Source: Enoplolaimus lenunculus (lineage: Eukaryota > Nematoda > Enoplea > Enoplida > Thoracostomopsidae). Taken from it: DNA of 64,000 nucleotides. The translations under genes were made by a program, and so were the position numbers. The notes beneath the pieces are model-generated. The model was given only the letters and a program-made list of their open reading frames with translations, was not told the origin of the DNA and did no database searches. The stretch spans positions 62,001 to 126,000 of the forward strand of contig JASANG010000248.1 of NCBI GenBank assembly GCA_030248215.1. The letters run 5' to 3'. Below are positions 10,414-20,600 of the stretch, piece by piece; the stretch's first letter is position 1, and every line of letters starts with the position of its first letter.

Positions 10414-10951
10414 TATTAATTTGTTGTTTATATTTGTGTTGCATCTGTTTCAATTATATATATTATATATTATATATAATATATATATATATTTATATAT
10501 ATATTGTTAATATATGAAGCTCGAAAACGTGTGCAATACGTAACTTGGACATCGTTGCATCAATTTTACCGTTCTCGTAGCTACTGGGGGTTATAGGGAG
10601 GGCCATCCTCCTGGAAATATTTAAACCCCCTTTTAGAAAATTTTCAACCTCGCTTGTATGTCATCGAAAACTTTTGTATGATCCTACGGCAAAAATGTTT
10701 ATTGCTTCCAGCAAGGTGACCTGGCTACCGACAGTTGATGTAGTCAAGACTCAGAACAAACGCAATTGTATATTCCTACATTGTGAGACGCTGAAAGTTG
10801 CAAATATCGCAACCATTTTAGTTGTTTTAGAATTAAAGCTGGAATGTCCGCGATACGTAATTTTTGCAAGGATTCACACAAATGTGAAAATGTTTGTTTT
10901 CGTGATTTGCAACAATCGTTGTAGTATATTTCTGTTTTTTCGTTGCACAAT
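10414..10951. other. ZP gene 3' flank
   Basis: Contains a (TA)n run at about 10455-10512 and a worn GGCCCGTAG-like stretch at 10575-10680. No other gene seen. Confidence 0.5.
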
Positions 10952-11213
10952 CAGAGGCGGATCCAAACATTTTTGACTCGGAGGCGGGCTGGCAAATGTT
11001 ATGAAACGCAAAAATTGTAAGGCAGGGACCTTACCATATTTAACACCAAAAATATTTTTGTGGGTGAAAAATTGTAAAGTACGTTGCCATTTTACGACAG
11101 AAAATTCTGCGGGAAAAATTGTTTAAACATTTTATGGTAGGGGACCTTATTATTTTAACACAAAAAAATTTCTGACGGGGGGCGAACGCCTCTCCCCTCT
11201 GTATCCGCTACTG
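10952..11213. mobile_element. hAT-like MITE with 8-bp target duplication
   Basis: cagaggcggatcc at one end, gtatccgctactg at the other. Flanks tgcacaat and ttcacaat agree in 7 of 8 bases, the duplication size of hAT elements. Confidence 0.82.
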
Positions 11214-11349
11214 TTCACAATGTATTTTACCGCATTTGAACAACTTTTCGTAGTAAATATTTTCTCAGACAAAGTTGACTCAAAATTTTTTGCTAAACTT
11301 TATTTTTAATGTTTCGACAGAGCTTAAAGCCAAACGCACAGGAATCAAA

Positions 11350-11547
11350 AATCATTTTGTTAGCACCAGTTAGTGATAGGTTTTCAAACTGGCAAACACT
11401 GAAGTTCCAGATTTTAAAATTTGTATAAAAGTCGAACAAATCAAATTCAAAAAAATGTGCTGATTTTCATGCCTCGCCATTGAACTGATTCGAAACTAAC
11501 AAGACTTATCATCAACTGGTAATAGGTGCTACATACATTTGAGAATA
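11350..11547. mobile_element. ATTCTC MITE
   Basis: Ends gttagcaccagttagtgat and taggtgctacatacatttga; internal ggttttcaaactgg as in 18774. Confidence 0.6.
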
Positions 11548-11817
11548 TGGTCTTTTGAGGCAGCTTAAAATATGGAAATTAGGAATAAGAAATTAGTTTT
11601 TTTTCAACTGTTTTAGTTTAAAAAATATTATTTTTTTTTGTGAAAATTTGAGGTGCAAAAATTACGTTTCAAAATATGATCTGTGCGGTCAATTATTAAT
11701 TACTTAATTTGTTTTATATTTCATTTGTACATTCCGTTCAGCATGGCATTCCAAGGTTTAAGCACTATTGTGTAATTGTCTAATATAATTATTACTTATT
11801 TATATGCGAGCCAATCT

Positions 11818-11966
11818 TACTTTTGGAGCCGAAACTGAAGAGTAAGCGTATTCCTAAGCCTAAAAATAAGTGCTAGTCTTAAGCCTAAGTAAAAAAATAA
11901 ACTAAAATTTAATTCTAAGTTGCAGTCCAGTGAGAAAACGTGTCAGTTTTGAATTTAACATGAGCC
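11818..11966 (+). mobile_element. TelM element with A/B mixed ends
   Basis: Left end gagccaatcttacttttgg resembles TelM-B; right end ttgcagtccagtgagaaaac and aacatgagcc resembles TelM-A. Core is short and degenerate. Confidence 0.55.
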
Positions 11967-12155
11967 AATTTGCGTATGCTAAAATAGCGTTTTGACAAAC
12001 ACTAAAAAGCGTCTAAAGTATTGCTAGCGATTCGGTGTAGAGTTTTTCCGCTTATAAAAAGCGTATTTTAGCGACGAAAGCAGAACTTGGAATTTTGTTA
12101 ATTTTAAGTTTATTAATATTTACAATTATTCTATTTTAAAGGTTTCTGTTTTTGG

Positions 12156-12301
12156 CTCGCATGTATTAAAGATTAGGGGCGGAACGTTATTCTGTAAGTC
12201 TGGAATAGAGTAAGCTTAAGCTTGTGACTAATTTTTTGCGTTAGACTTAGGCTAAGGAATATACTTGTACTTCTGTTCCGCCCCTGTTGTACACATTGGC
12301 C
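12156..12301 (-). mobile_element. TelM-A element, short core
   Basis: attaaagattaggggcggaac to ctgttgtacacattggcc with few TTAGGC units. Confidence 0.65.
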
Positions 12302-12479
12302 CTGCTTTTTACACACAAAAAATTATTGTGCACGAGTATGGACCAAAGAATACTTAACAGTTTTAGCAGCTTATGTTTGCATTACAACATACTAGGCAAT
12401 ATTATGCCACTAGATGTATATATTTTGTGAAAACCAGATGGGACGTGTGACCTTGACTTTTGGCAAAACTTCGGCAAGC

Positions 12480-12720
12480 TTAGACTTAGGCTTAGATATA
12501 TGCTTATTCTTACGCTTAAATTAGGTTTAAGCTTAGTTATATGCTTATCCGTGCGCTTAAGTTTAGGCTTAGGCTTAGGCTTAGTTATACGCCTATCCGT
12601 GCGCTTAAGTTTAGGCTTAGGCTTAGGCTTAGATATAGGCTTATTCTTTATACGCTTAAATTTTTACTTAGGCTAAGGTTTAGGTATTGGATTAGCTTTA
12701 CGCTTAGAGTTGATACTGCT
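12480..12720 (-). repeat. TTAGGC higher-order array
   Basis: Roughly 60-base units ttatccgtgcgcttaagttt plus TTAGGC runs, repeated about three times; no TelM ends found. Confidence 0.65.
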
Positions 12721-12848
12721 ATTAAGGCATTGTTCATATACATTGATTCTTCCTTTTGTAAATGCCTTTGCATGCATACATTCATTTTATTTAATTTCGT
12801 TTTTAACTGGGATATTTGGTTTGTTTTTTGTGGCGTACAAGTTTAAAC

Positions 12849-13063
12849 CGCTCATGTTACTTTAAGGGGCGTCCAGGTTTCTGGTGGGTCCATAAAAGAG
12901 TAGGTTTAAATCCTTGATTACATTTTTCGCTTAGGCTTAGGCTTAGGCTTAGTCTTAGGCTTAGGCTTAGGCTTAGGCTTAGGCTTAAGCTTAGGCTTAG
13001 GCTTAGGCTTAGGCTTAGCAATACGCTTAATCTACTGTTACGCCCCTTAAAGTAACATTGGCC
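12849..13063 (-). mobile_element. TelM-B element with near-perfect TTAGGC core
   Basis: cgctcatgttactttaaggg to gccccttaaagtaacattgg, flanks gtttaaac and gtgtaaac (7 of 8). About 17 TTAGGC-like hexamers in a row. Confidence 0.88.
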
Positions 13064-13225
13064 GTGTAAACAATGCTTAAAATGCGCATATGTTTTTAAG
13101 TTTGTAATAAAATATGCCGACAGCCAAAAATTCAGATGGAAAAAAATTCAATTTCATGACCACATATCATGGACGGACGAACCCAAGACGCATTGCAGAC
13201 GTTAAGCCTTTGTTTTCGCAACCTG

Positions 13226-13607
13226 GGCCAATGTAAATAACAGGAACTTAATAGTATAAGCATATTCCTAAACCTAAGCCTAAGCCTAAACCTAAGCGTT
13301 ATAATGATCATATTCCTTAGCCTACGCCTAAGTCTAAATCTAAGCGTAATAATGAGCATATTGCTAAGCATATGCCTAAGCCTAAATCTAAGCGTAAGAA
13401 TGAGCATATTTTTAAGACTATGCCTAAGCCTAAACCTAAGCGTAAGAATGAGCATATTCCTAAGCCTAAGCCTAAGTCTAAACCTAAGCTTAATAATGAG
13501 CATATTCCTAAGCCTAAGCCTAAGCCACGCAAAAAAATTAGCATAAAAGCTTTTACTCTATTCTAGTCGCACAGAAAAACTCTCTGCCCCTGATCTTTAC
13601 ATGGGCC
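13226..13607 (+). mobile_element. TelM-A element with perfect 8-bp duplication
   Basis: ggccaatgtaaataacagg to gatctttacatgggcc, flanked on both sides by gcaacctg (13218-13225 and 13608-13615). CCTAAG blocks separated by cgtaagaatgagcatattcc spacers. Confidence 0.93.
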
Positions 13608-13680
13608 GCAACCTGTATTAAATGTTGGGACTCTTGTACGCTCCCTCACCTTACAAGCTTTGGCTTGCTTAGGCTTATAT

Positions 13681-13795
13681 ACCCATGTAAAGGTCAGGGG
13701 CGGAACGTTTTTGTGGCGAATACAATAGCGTAAGCTTAAATTTAGAAGACTAAACTCAGGCTTATGCTTTTAGGCTTTGGTATAAGCTGTTTTTT
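13681..13795 (-). mobile_element. TelM-A fragment
   Basis: acccatgtaaaggtcagggg and ggcggaacgtttttgtggcg; the TTAGGC core is nearly gone and the other end is missing. Confidence 0.55.
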
Positions 13796-14419
13796 TTCGC
13801 AAAGGTTTAAGTTTAGCGTGAGGCGAAATTAAGTAGCAAAAATGATGGTTAATTAGTTAATTTTGGCCAGTATCTCCAATATTCTGTTAAGTTGTTTGGT
13901 TTTACGCTAAATTTCCGCCAAATTTCGCAAATTGTTTCCTGAAAATTGCGACAGACTTAAAACGAAACGCGCTAAACAGATAAATTTTGCACAATTATGC
14001 AAAATTTTACTACCGGAATTGCCGGAACCTCCTACAAAAATTGTACCGGATCCGGAACTGGAGGCCGATTTTCTGCCGGAGCCGGAGCCGGAGGCAGACC
14101 TTCGGTTGTACCTTGTTAAATGTGGTGGAAAGTGTTCAACAGCTGACACTGGCAACCAAATACAAGGGAAAATACCAAACGCTTTAACTTTGTGAATTTT
14201 TGCATAAAACTTTTTAAAAATTTATATTTTAATTTGAAAATTTGCAAATTATTCAAATTTCCGAAATAATAATACAGTACCAAAAAGCACTTAATTATGA
14301 GCTGAGTCCTAGTTTTTTCAGGTAACTATCGTTTTATTCGCGTAGTAGAAAATGCTGTCTCGGTTCATAGTTCGCTAAAGTTTCTAAACTTTTTGCGTGA
14401 TTAAAGTATCCCAAAGTTC

Positions 14420-14658
14420 GGCCCACGTAAAGATCAGAGGCGGAGCGTTTTTCTGTGTGACTAGAATAGAGTAAGTTTAAGGTTTAGACTAATTTTTTTG
14501 CTTGGCTCAGGCTTAGGCTTAAGCTTAGGCTTAGGCTTAGGCTTAGGCTTAAGCTTAAGCTTAAGGTTAGGCTTAGGCTTAGGCTTAGGCTTAGGCTTAG
14601 GCTTAGGCTTAGGAATATGGTTGTACTACTGTTCCGGCCCTGTTCTATACATGGGGCC
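14420..14658 (-). mobile_element. TelM-A element
   Basis: ggcccacgtaaagatcagag to tgttctatacatggggcc; flanks caaagttc and caaaattc (7 of 8). Core of about 15 TTAGGC/TTAAGC units. Confidence 0.9.
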
Positions 14659-14876
14659 CAAAATTCAAATACATATTTAAGTTTTTTAAATTTGAATTTA
14701 AACTGAAATACATCTGAAATTGTCACTTAGCTTAAAAAATGGCCTAAAGTTCCAAAGCTTAATTCGGTTCAATATCGTCAGTTTAAATCTGTGGTTTCTA
14801 AACACATTTACTCACACAGCTACATAGCAGCTCCCTTGCAAGCGCTTTCCAACACATCTTCGCAATAGGTCCTTCG

Positions 14877-15764
14877 CTATCCCGACCCAAAGCCTCTAAT
14901 CAGTCCTCCGATTCCTTTCGCTAATCCCCCACAGACGTCATCGTCTCCTCTCAACAGACCAAAACAGCATCCATCATAGAAAAATTTGAATCGTCTCAAA
15001 TCGAAACCAGGTTTTCGACGCGGTTGCGAATGGCACGCAAACATGTTACAACGGCGCTTTTCGTCCGGCCGACAGGATCTTCCGGCTCCGCTCCGGCATC
15101 GACGCTCACGAGTCATTTCGCCACATCCGCCACAATCGTAGTTACACGTCGTCCAAGAAGACCACTGATCACAGTTACACCCGTCATCCGGTTCCGGTTC
15201 GTATGTATTTGGCGGCGGTGTTGTTGTCGTTCGTCCAGACGGCCTCGGTTCTACGGTGATTCGAGTGCCGGTCCCAGTTCCGGCACCGTCGCTCCAATAT
15301 TTGACTCTAAAGTTGTAGCCTTTTCGTGAACTTCTAGTTAAAATCATGATTTCGTTTGATTGTGACTCAAGTGTGTCCGTCGGACGCTGTTTGCAGCAAA
15401 GCCTAAATCCGGTCGTATCGAAGTTAGTTTGACCCAAATTTACTTCTAAAAAGTCGCTCGAACACGGCTCTGAGCATTGAAAATCCACATTTTCAATGTC
15501 GAGTTTCACTGTGTAGCCTCTGGGAGCTTGGATGAGCCAGTTGCATTCGTTTCCAGCGTTGTACGATCCATCGATGCTACCTTGAACTTTAGTCGCCTCT
15601 AACACACCGCCGCATCCGACGTCAGACGCAGCCACCGTTTCACAAGTCGTCCCACCGAAACCTTCAGGGCACTTGCATCTGCGGCAGTTGTTCGGATCTT
15701 CGTAGCCGCTATGTTGGCAGCGAAGTGATCGAGAACAACTACCGGAGCAGTAGGCTTGGTTAAC
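14877..15764 (-). CDS. nas: nas gene exon 3 (EGF, CUB, TSP1)
   Basis: Acceptor gtttcag, phase 0, beginning VNQAYCSGSC, which continues the astacin/EGF junction; stop TAG at 14879-14877. No clear poly(A) signal nearby, so a further 3' exon is not excluded. Confidence 0.93.
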   Translation of the reverse strand, partial: VNQAYCSGSCSRSLRCQHSGYEDPNNCRRCKCPEGFGGTTCETVAASDVGCGGVLEATKVQGSIDGSYNAGNECNWLIQAPRGYTVKLDIENVDFQCSEPCSSDFLEVNLGQTNFDTTGFRLCCKQRPTDTLESQSNEIMILTRSSRKGYNFRVKYWSDGAGTGTGTRITVEPRPSGRTTTTPPPNTYEPEPDDGCNCDQWSSWTTCNYDCGGCGEMTRERRCRSGAGRSCRPDEKRRCNMFACHSQPRRKPGFDLRRFKFFYDGCCFGLLRGDDDVCGGLAKGIGGLIRGFGSG

Positions 15765-18700
15765 CTGAAACAAACTGATACATTATTCTCGAATGAAATA
15801 CTATTTATGTTCAACTCGCTAATTCCTCTGACATTTGCAACAAAATTTCCCAATTTGGGTCTCAAAATTGGTACAGTAGTAGAAGCAATCAAATACAACA
15901 GCCACGCTGATTTTCAAATCATGTCATTTACAAGTTCGAAAGCTACAAGACCTATTATTAACTGATGATGATAGATGCTACACACATTTGAGAATGCTCG
16001 CAATATTATACGCAAGTCAGTGTGTAAACGGATAATAACAATAACGAAAACGGAAAACTGATATTGAAGTATAAAAGTTTCAAAGATGTTTTATTTTTCT
16101 GCGAACACAATTGAAGCATGCAAACATTCACCGGGCTCTAAAAAATTTTTTGAAGAAGAAACAGCGGATGCGCCGAAATTTTTAAGATTTTAGGTGAATT
16201 TACGTTATTTGATTACACGTCGAGCAATTTCAGCGTATTTGTAATGAAAAATTGCAACGTGATTTATGACTAATTCTTAACATAAGAATAATGTGATTTA
16301 AGGTATTTCTATAACGGAAAAGGACACCCATTTTGTTGGAAATGAAAATGAATATTTTCTTACACCCCGACGCATCTGAAATACGTGGATGTATACTGTA
16401 GTGACCCGAATAAGAGGGGGTAATAAGAGGGGCTACCCATTTTGAGCCCCTATCAATAGGAGTCCGTATCCCTAATAAGAATCCGTAAGCGGATAGAGTC
16501 CCTAAACCCTAATTAGATTCCATAAATGTCAATTGTCCCTAATTGCAGTGCATGAATGACTCCAGAACCAAATGGAAACATAAGTTTAGAAAGCACATTC
16601 CTAAGTATAACCTTGCATTATCGCTCAAGCTATTGACACAAAACCAATAAACGTTTAATTCATGGGTGCTGGGTCCAACTAACAAAACGACGGCGGAGGG
16701 CGGGGTTCAAAATAAATAACAGTCCGTAACCGATTAACAAGTGGGAACCGTCTGAAGAACCCAAATAAATATCAATCCCCGCACTCTTATTCGGACTTCT
16801 ACAGTACATAGATACATATTATATATATATATACATATATATACATATATATACATATATATACATATATATATATATTTACACCTGTTTAAAATCAGCG
16901 AACGACGGTCCGTTCCGTTGTCCCATCGTATCCTGGAATACTTTTTGATTTGAAATAATCGCGTATTGATTCGAAAACAGCGTAAATCCTCGTGTCCACC
17001 CGTCGTAATGCATTACACTGCCGTAATCATACGGTACTCCGTAATCGTTCACAGTATCCGATCGTTGGACGACAAAATTGTTATAATAAGTTGGAATTAT
17101 ATTACCATAATTAATGCGAACATATCGCTTTTGATCTGGCCGGTTTTGTTCATGAAAAAATCCGAGGGCGTGGCCGATTTCATGAGCAACAATGCCGATT
17201 GTATCACAACCGTTTGGGTAAATTGTAATATCTTGGGTGCCGCCTGCAAATTATATTTGACTCAAATTGTCGCCCACGCCAGTTATAGTTTAGATCGGCT
17301 CATGTTACTTAAAGGGGCGCCCAGGTTTCTGGTAGAAGAGTAGGTTTCAATTCAAGATTACATTTTTTTGCTTACGTTTTGGTTTAGGCTTAGGAATAAG
17401 CTTTCGCAACGCTCAGGTTTAGGCTTAGGCGTAGGAATACGCTTAATTTACTGTTACGCCCCTTAAAGTAACATTGACCCTTAGCTCAATTATGCTAGAA
17501 GTCGACATAACTAAAGACGGCTTTACGCGGTTGATTTTATAAGAGTTTACAAACGAGGCTACTAAAATATGGGCTGAGGTACGGAATGTGGACTGTTACG
17601 CCCCTTAACCCCTTCTCACATTGAGTTGCCTATAGGCAACTAAGCGCAGTGTATATACGTTAAATAATGTATATCGCACCGTGTTTAACAATTGCAACAC
17701 GTATACATAGTGCTAAATCACCACAAGACGTGAGAGCCCCCTCGGGCTCGAGCGTCAAGCTCCTATATCTGAGTGGTGATGGTATACGCCTCCCACTCCA
17801 GTCACCGGAGTTCGAATTCTAGCATAGAAGTAAGTCTCAGGGGAAATAGAAAATATTCATGTGAGAAAGGGTTAAGCGAAAAATTTTCAGTTTACTATCT
17901 TTAAAGTAACATTGGCCAAAACTATTTTGAAAATTGCATTAATTTTAGCAAATAAAATTTGCGCAACAGCGACAGAATGTCGGTCACACAAAACAGAAAT
18001 ATATCGATTTTGCTCCGTCCTCCAATCCGGAACGAGTTTCGAACTTTATAGTTACAGGGGCTTTGATTGGCTAGATTTTGTAATACTTGTTTGATTGGAT
18101 ATACCCAAACGTTGCGCCCCCATGCTTATCAACACTGTAAATTCCAAAGAGTTGGTTAATCAACTCAGTGAGAGAATTAGTTATTTCTGACTATTTCTGA
18201 ATTAACCCTTTCTCACATAAATATTCTCTATTTCCCCTGAGACCTACTTTTAGGCCAGGATTCGAACTCCAGTGACTGGAGTGGGAGGCGTATACCATCA
18301 CCACTCAGCTAAAGGAGTTTGACGCTCGAGCCCGAGGGGGCTCTCACGTCTTGTGGTGATTTAGTACTATGTATACGTGTTGCAATTGTTAAACACGGTG
18401 CGATATATATTATTTAACGTATATACACTGAGCTGAGTTGCCTATAGGCAACTCAATGTGAGAAGAGGTTAATAACAGTTCATATCAACTCACTCTGAGC
18501 TGATTGAATTCCGGGGAGTTGATTAATTGACTTAGAATGAGTTCAATCAATTCAGAATTCTCAGATCTGAAAGACCCAATTCAGAGATTAGGCTTCTGAG
18601 TAGATCCAACTACTTCTGAGTTAAAATCAACTCACTAAAATTTACAGTAAAGTATTATTTAATGTCGATATACACTTATGTGATTTTTGTTGAACCATTT

Positions 18701-19787
18701 TGTCAGCGGATTTTTACTGTTTTATGGACCCACCACAATCCTGGATGCTTCTTAAAGTAACATGGGCCGATCAGTATTTTTAAATGTGTGTAGCGCATAT
18801 TACCAGTTAGCGCTAGGTTTTCAAACAACCAGACTTCCGCAGTTGGGCGTTCCAAAGTTGGCACAGCTGTAGTACACATTGAATGTAAAGGCCAATATAA
18901 AGAACACGGGTGGAACAGTATTATAAGCATATTCCTGAGCCTAAGCTTAAGCCTGAGCCTAAGTGTACGAATGAGCTTATTCCTAAGCCTAAACCTAGCT
19001 TAAGCCTAAGCCAAGCAAAAAATTAGTCTAAAGTGTAAGCTTACTCTATTGCAGTCCCACAGAAAAACATTCCGCCCCTGATCTTTTAATGGGCCAATGT
19101 AAAAAATGTGTGCTAAGTTTCGTAGCTCATTTTGCTTCACTAACTGATGATCGATGCTATACACATTTGAAAATATAATCGCTTTATTTCCACCCCCTCA
19201 AGATGATACTGATTCGTAGTCTTTACCTGAGCGTCCAACAAACGATGAACATCCGTTTCCGTTATTGAACTCAATTCTGTCGGTGCCACGGCCTTTTTCT
19301 CGAAATCGAACACAAGTATTTTCTTCCCACAGTTTGATTCCGCGTTGAATAATCGATCTGACCCTCGTTGGCACTTCGCTTGCAAAATCGTACGGTATCG
19401 GCATTGAATCCCACAATTCAAACTCGCGTGTTCCCACTTTTCGTTTCTTGCGTCGTCGCTTTTTACCCAACGCTCCGATGAGTCCTTGAAACAACGAACG
19501 AATCACTCCAGCTTGACTTGGACTCAACAAAATATCAGCTTCGAACAGTTGTTCAAGTAGATTTTTTTCAACGTTCACATCGAGTTCAGTTTGATACCGT
19601 TCACGTTTTCGACTCGGGTCGCGTTTGACCGATCCACCAAGGCGGAACGCACGGCGAGCGAACTCAGCTGCGGCCGATTTCAGCAAATTGTTGCCCAACG
19701 AATTGATGCCTTTCATTGTCGCCAAATCTGCCAGTGGTGTTTTTCGGTTTGATCGATTCGTTTCTGCAGCAGACAAACGGCTTCCAC

Positions 19788-19818
<31 letters not shown>

Positions 19819-20205
19819 ATTATTTTTGTTGTTGTTTCGATTTCGGTTTCGATTTCGGCCACGTCCACGATTTCGTCGCTGATTGGATGGTTGATGTTGG
19901 CGGGTTGCAGTTTGTCGCGCAGAACAAGCCTGTATTCGTGAATGACGTGTATTTTGGCAAAATTTATTCAGTCGACTGCTACATCGAGCAGTTGATGGAT
20001 CGATGTTACGGTTGCGACACCATCGAGTTATTGCCGGGTCGGTTTCGGTTTTTGGCGATCGCTTGGGACGATGAAGTATTTCTCGAACGATCGGACTTTC
20101 GATTTCAAGAAAAAATCCGGATGCCACCGGAACCTGGGGCAAATATCCGGTGATTGCAATGGCTGTTGTGATCAACAAAATACGATGAGGTCTTATGAGT
20201 GTCAT
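14877..20205 (-). CDS. nas: Astacin metalloprotease with EGF, CUB and TSP1 domains (nematode NAS-33 to NAS-38 type)
   Basis: Three exons (19227-20205, 16885-17243, 14877-15764) join into 741 codons. Signal peptide about 1-30; long basic, Asn-rich propeptide; polybasic KKRRRKKRK at about 248-256 as likely furin site; mature astacin domain from about 257 with ELWDSMPIPYDF, CSSFVGRSGG, zinc motif HEIGHALGFFHEQ (347-359) and Met-turn SVMHY (402-406); EGF-like 452-487; CUB 497-603; TSP1 about 644-690 (CDQWSSWTTC); a short Cys/Gly-rich C-terminus. This domain order is that of nematode subfamily V astacins, among them NAS-36 and NAS-37, which act extracellularly in moulting. All zinc ligands and the catalytic Glu are present. 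Which NAS orthologue it is cannot be decided by eye. Introns of 1.1 and 2.0 kb are full of MITEs. Confidence 0.95.
15785..15996. mobile_element. ATTCTC MITE, one good end
   Basis: gatagatgctacacacattt and gagaat at 15970-15996; the other end near the nas exon 3 acceptor is worn. It sits within about 20 bases of that acceptor. Confidence 0.5.
16394..16806 (-). mobile_element. TACTGTA element
   Basis: tactgtagtgacccgaataa to attcggacttctacagta, with the shared interior in reverse orientation to 4014. Confidence 0.8.
16812..16880. repeat. TA/TATATACA microsatellite
   Basis: Alternating tatatatacata units right after the nas exon 2 donor. Confidence 0.9.
16885..17243 (-). CDS. nas: nas gene exon 2 (active-site exon)
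   Basis: Acceptor tttgcag at 17250-17244, donor gtgtaaat after 16885; 359 bases, phases 1 in, 0 out. The join gives VGRSGGTQDITIYPNGCD, then HEIGHALGFFHEQ and VMHYDGW, ending SFADFKQ. The donor runs straight into a TATATACA microsatellite. Confidence 0.95.
17297..17479 (-). mobile_element. TelM-B element
   Basis: ggctcatgttacttaaaggg to ccttaaagtaacattgacc; flanks tttagatc and cttagctc (6 of 8). In nas intron 1, about 50 bases from the exon 2 acceptor. Confidence 0.8.
17592..17917 (-). mobile_element. TelM-B terminal remnant split by a TTAA element
   Basis: actgttacgcccc before and tttaaagtaacattggcc after the insertion are the TelM-B terminus; the rest of that element is missing. Confidence 0.6.
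17605..17875 (+). mobile_element. TTAA element with tRNA-like block
   Basis: TTAA/ccccttctcacattgag to catgtgagaaaggg/TTAA, 4-bp TTAA on both sides. Interior has tgagtggtgatgg (A-box-like), loop ctcccac (as in tRNA-Gly CCC) and ggagttcgaattc (B-box-like). TTAA target and CCC termini fit piggyBac-type elements (inference). Confidence 0.85.
18133..18649. mobile_element. CACTGTAAA palindromic MITE, host of a TTAA element
   Basis: cactgtaaattcc to aatttacagta with inner gagttgattaatt motifs; interrupted at 18202-18472. Confidence 0.85.
18202..18472 (-). mobile_element. TTAA element nested in the CACTGTAAA MITE
   Basis: gaaTTAAccctttctcac to gagaagaggTTAAtaac. The uninterrupted relative at 61879 reads gaattaataac at this place, so the insertion duplicated exactly TTAA. 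tRNA-like block lies on the minus strand at about 18245-18317. Confidence 0.93.
18712..18768 (+). mobile_element. TelM-B right end only
   Basis: ttatggacccaccacaatcc and cttaaagtaacatgggcc match the TelM-B terminus; core lost. Confidence 0.65.
18774..19175. mobile_element. ATTCTC MITE interrupted by TelM-A
   Basis: taaatgtgtgtagcgcatat at one end and gatgctatacacatttgaaa at the other; lies in nas intron 1. Confidence 0.7.
18890..19095 (+). mobile_element. TelM-A element with perfect 8-bp duplication, nested
   Basis: ggccaatataaagaacacg to gatcttttaatgggcc, flanked by aatgtaaa at 18882-18889 and 19096-19103. Confidence 0.93.
19227..20205 (-). CDS. nas: nas gene exon 1 (signal, propeptide, start of catalytic domain)
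   Basis: Starts at the ATG of MTLIRPHRILLITTAIA, a good signal peptide; leaves in phase 1 at tcag/gtaaag. The coding strand holds an (AAC)n run giving poly-Asn in the propeptide. Confidence 0.93.
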
Positions 20206-20394
20206 TTTTTGCTATATTTTGTTTTTCTGGGTTTTAAATTAAATATTTTAGGGCATAAAGCAAGTTCTTTTAGTATATCAGGTGTTGTATGCCCTATACA
20301 CAAAATATACATAAATTCAAGTAAAATTATTTTAAAGCTACTACATATATGTGTTTACGTACACTTTAATCACAGATTTAAGATTGCGGTTTTT

Positions 20395-20600
20395 GCTCAG
20401 GCTCGGATCTTAGGCTTAGGTTTCGGAAAATCGGCTTTAAGCTTTTACTGAAACCTAACCCTGAGCTTCAGCTTCAAGCCTGAGCCTAAACCATCGCATT
20501 TAAGATTTTACTGAAGCCTAATCCTAAGCTTCAGCTTTAAGCATGAGCCTAAACCATCATTTTTAAGCTTTTACTGAAGCCTACCCCTAAGCTTAAAAAT
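20395..20600 (+). repeat. Minisatellite of about 65 bases with CCTAAG motifs
   Basis: Three units containing ttttactgaagcctaatcc, taagcttcagctttaagc and atgagcctaaaccatc. Upstream of the nas start. Confidence 0.75.

Noticed and set aside
16966-17343. Plus-strand 125-codon frame
   Set aside because: It is the reverse strand of the nas active-site exon.
19625-20153. Plus-strand frames rich in Leu or Cys runs
   Set aside because: Shadows of the poly-Asn part of nas exon 1.
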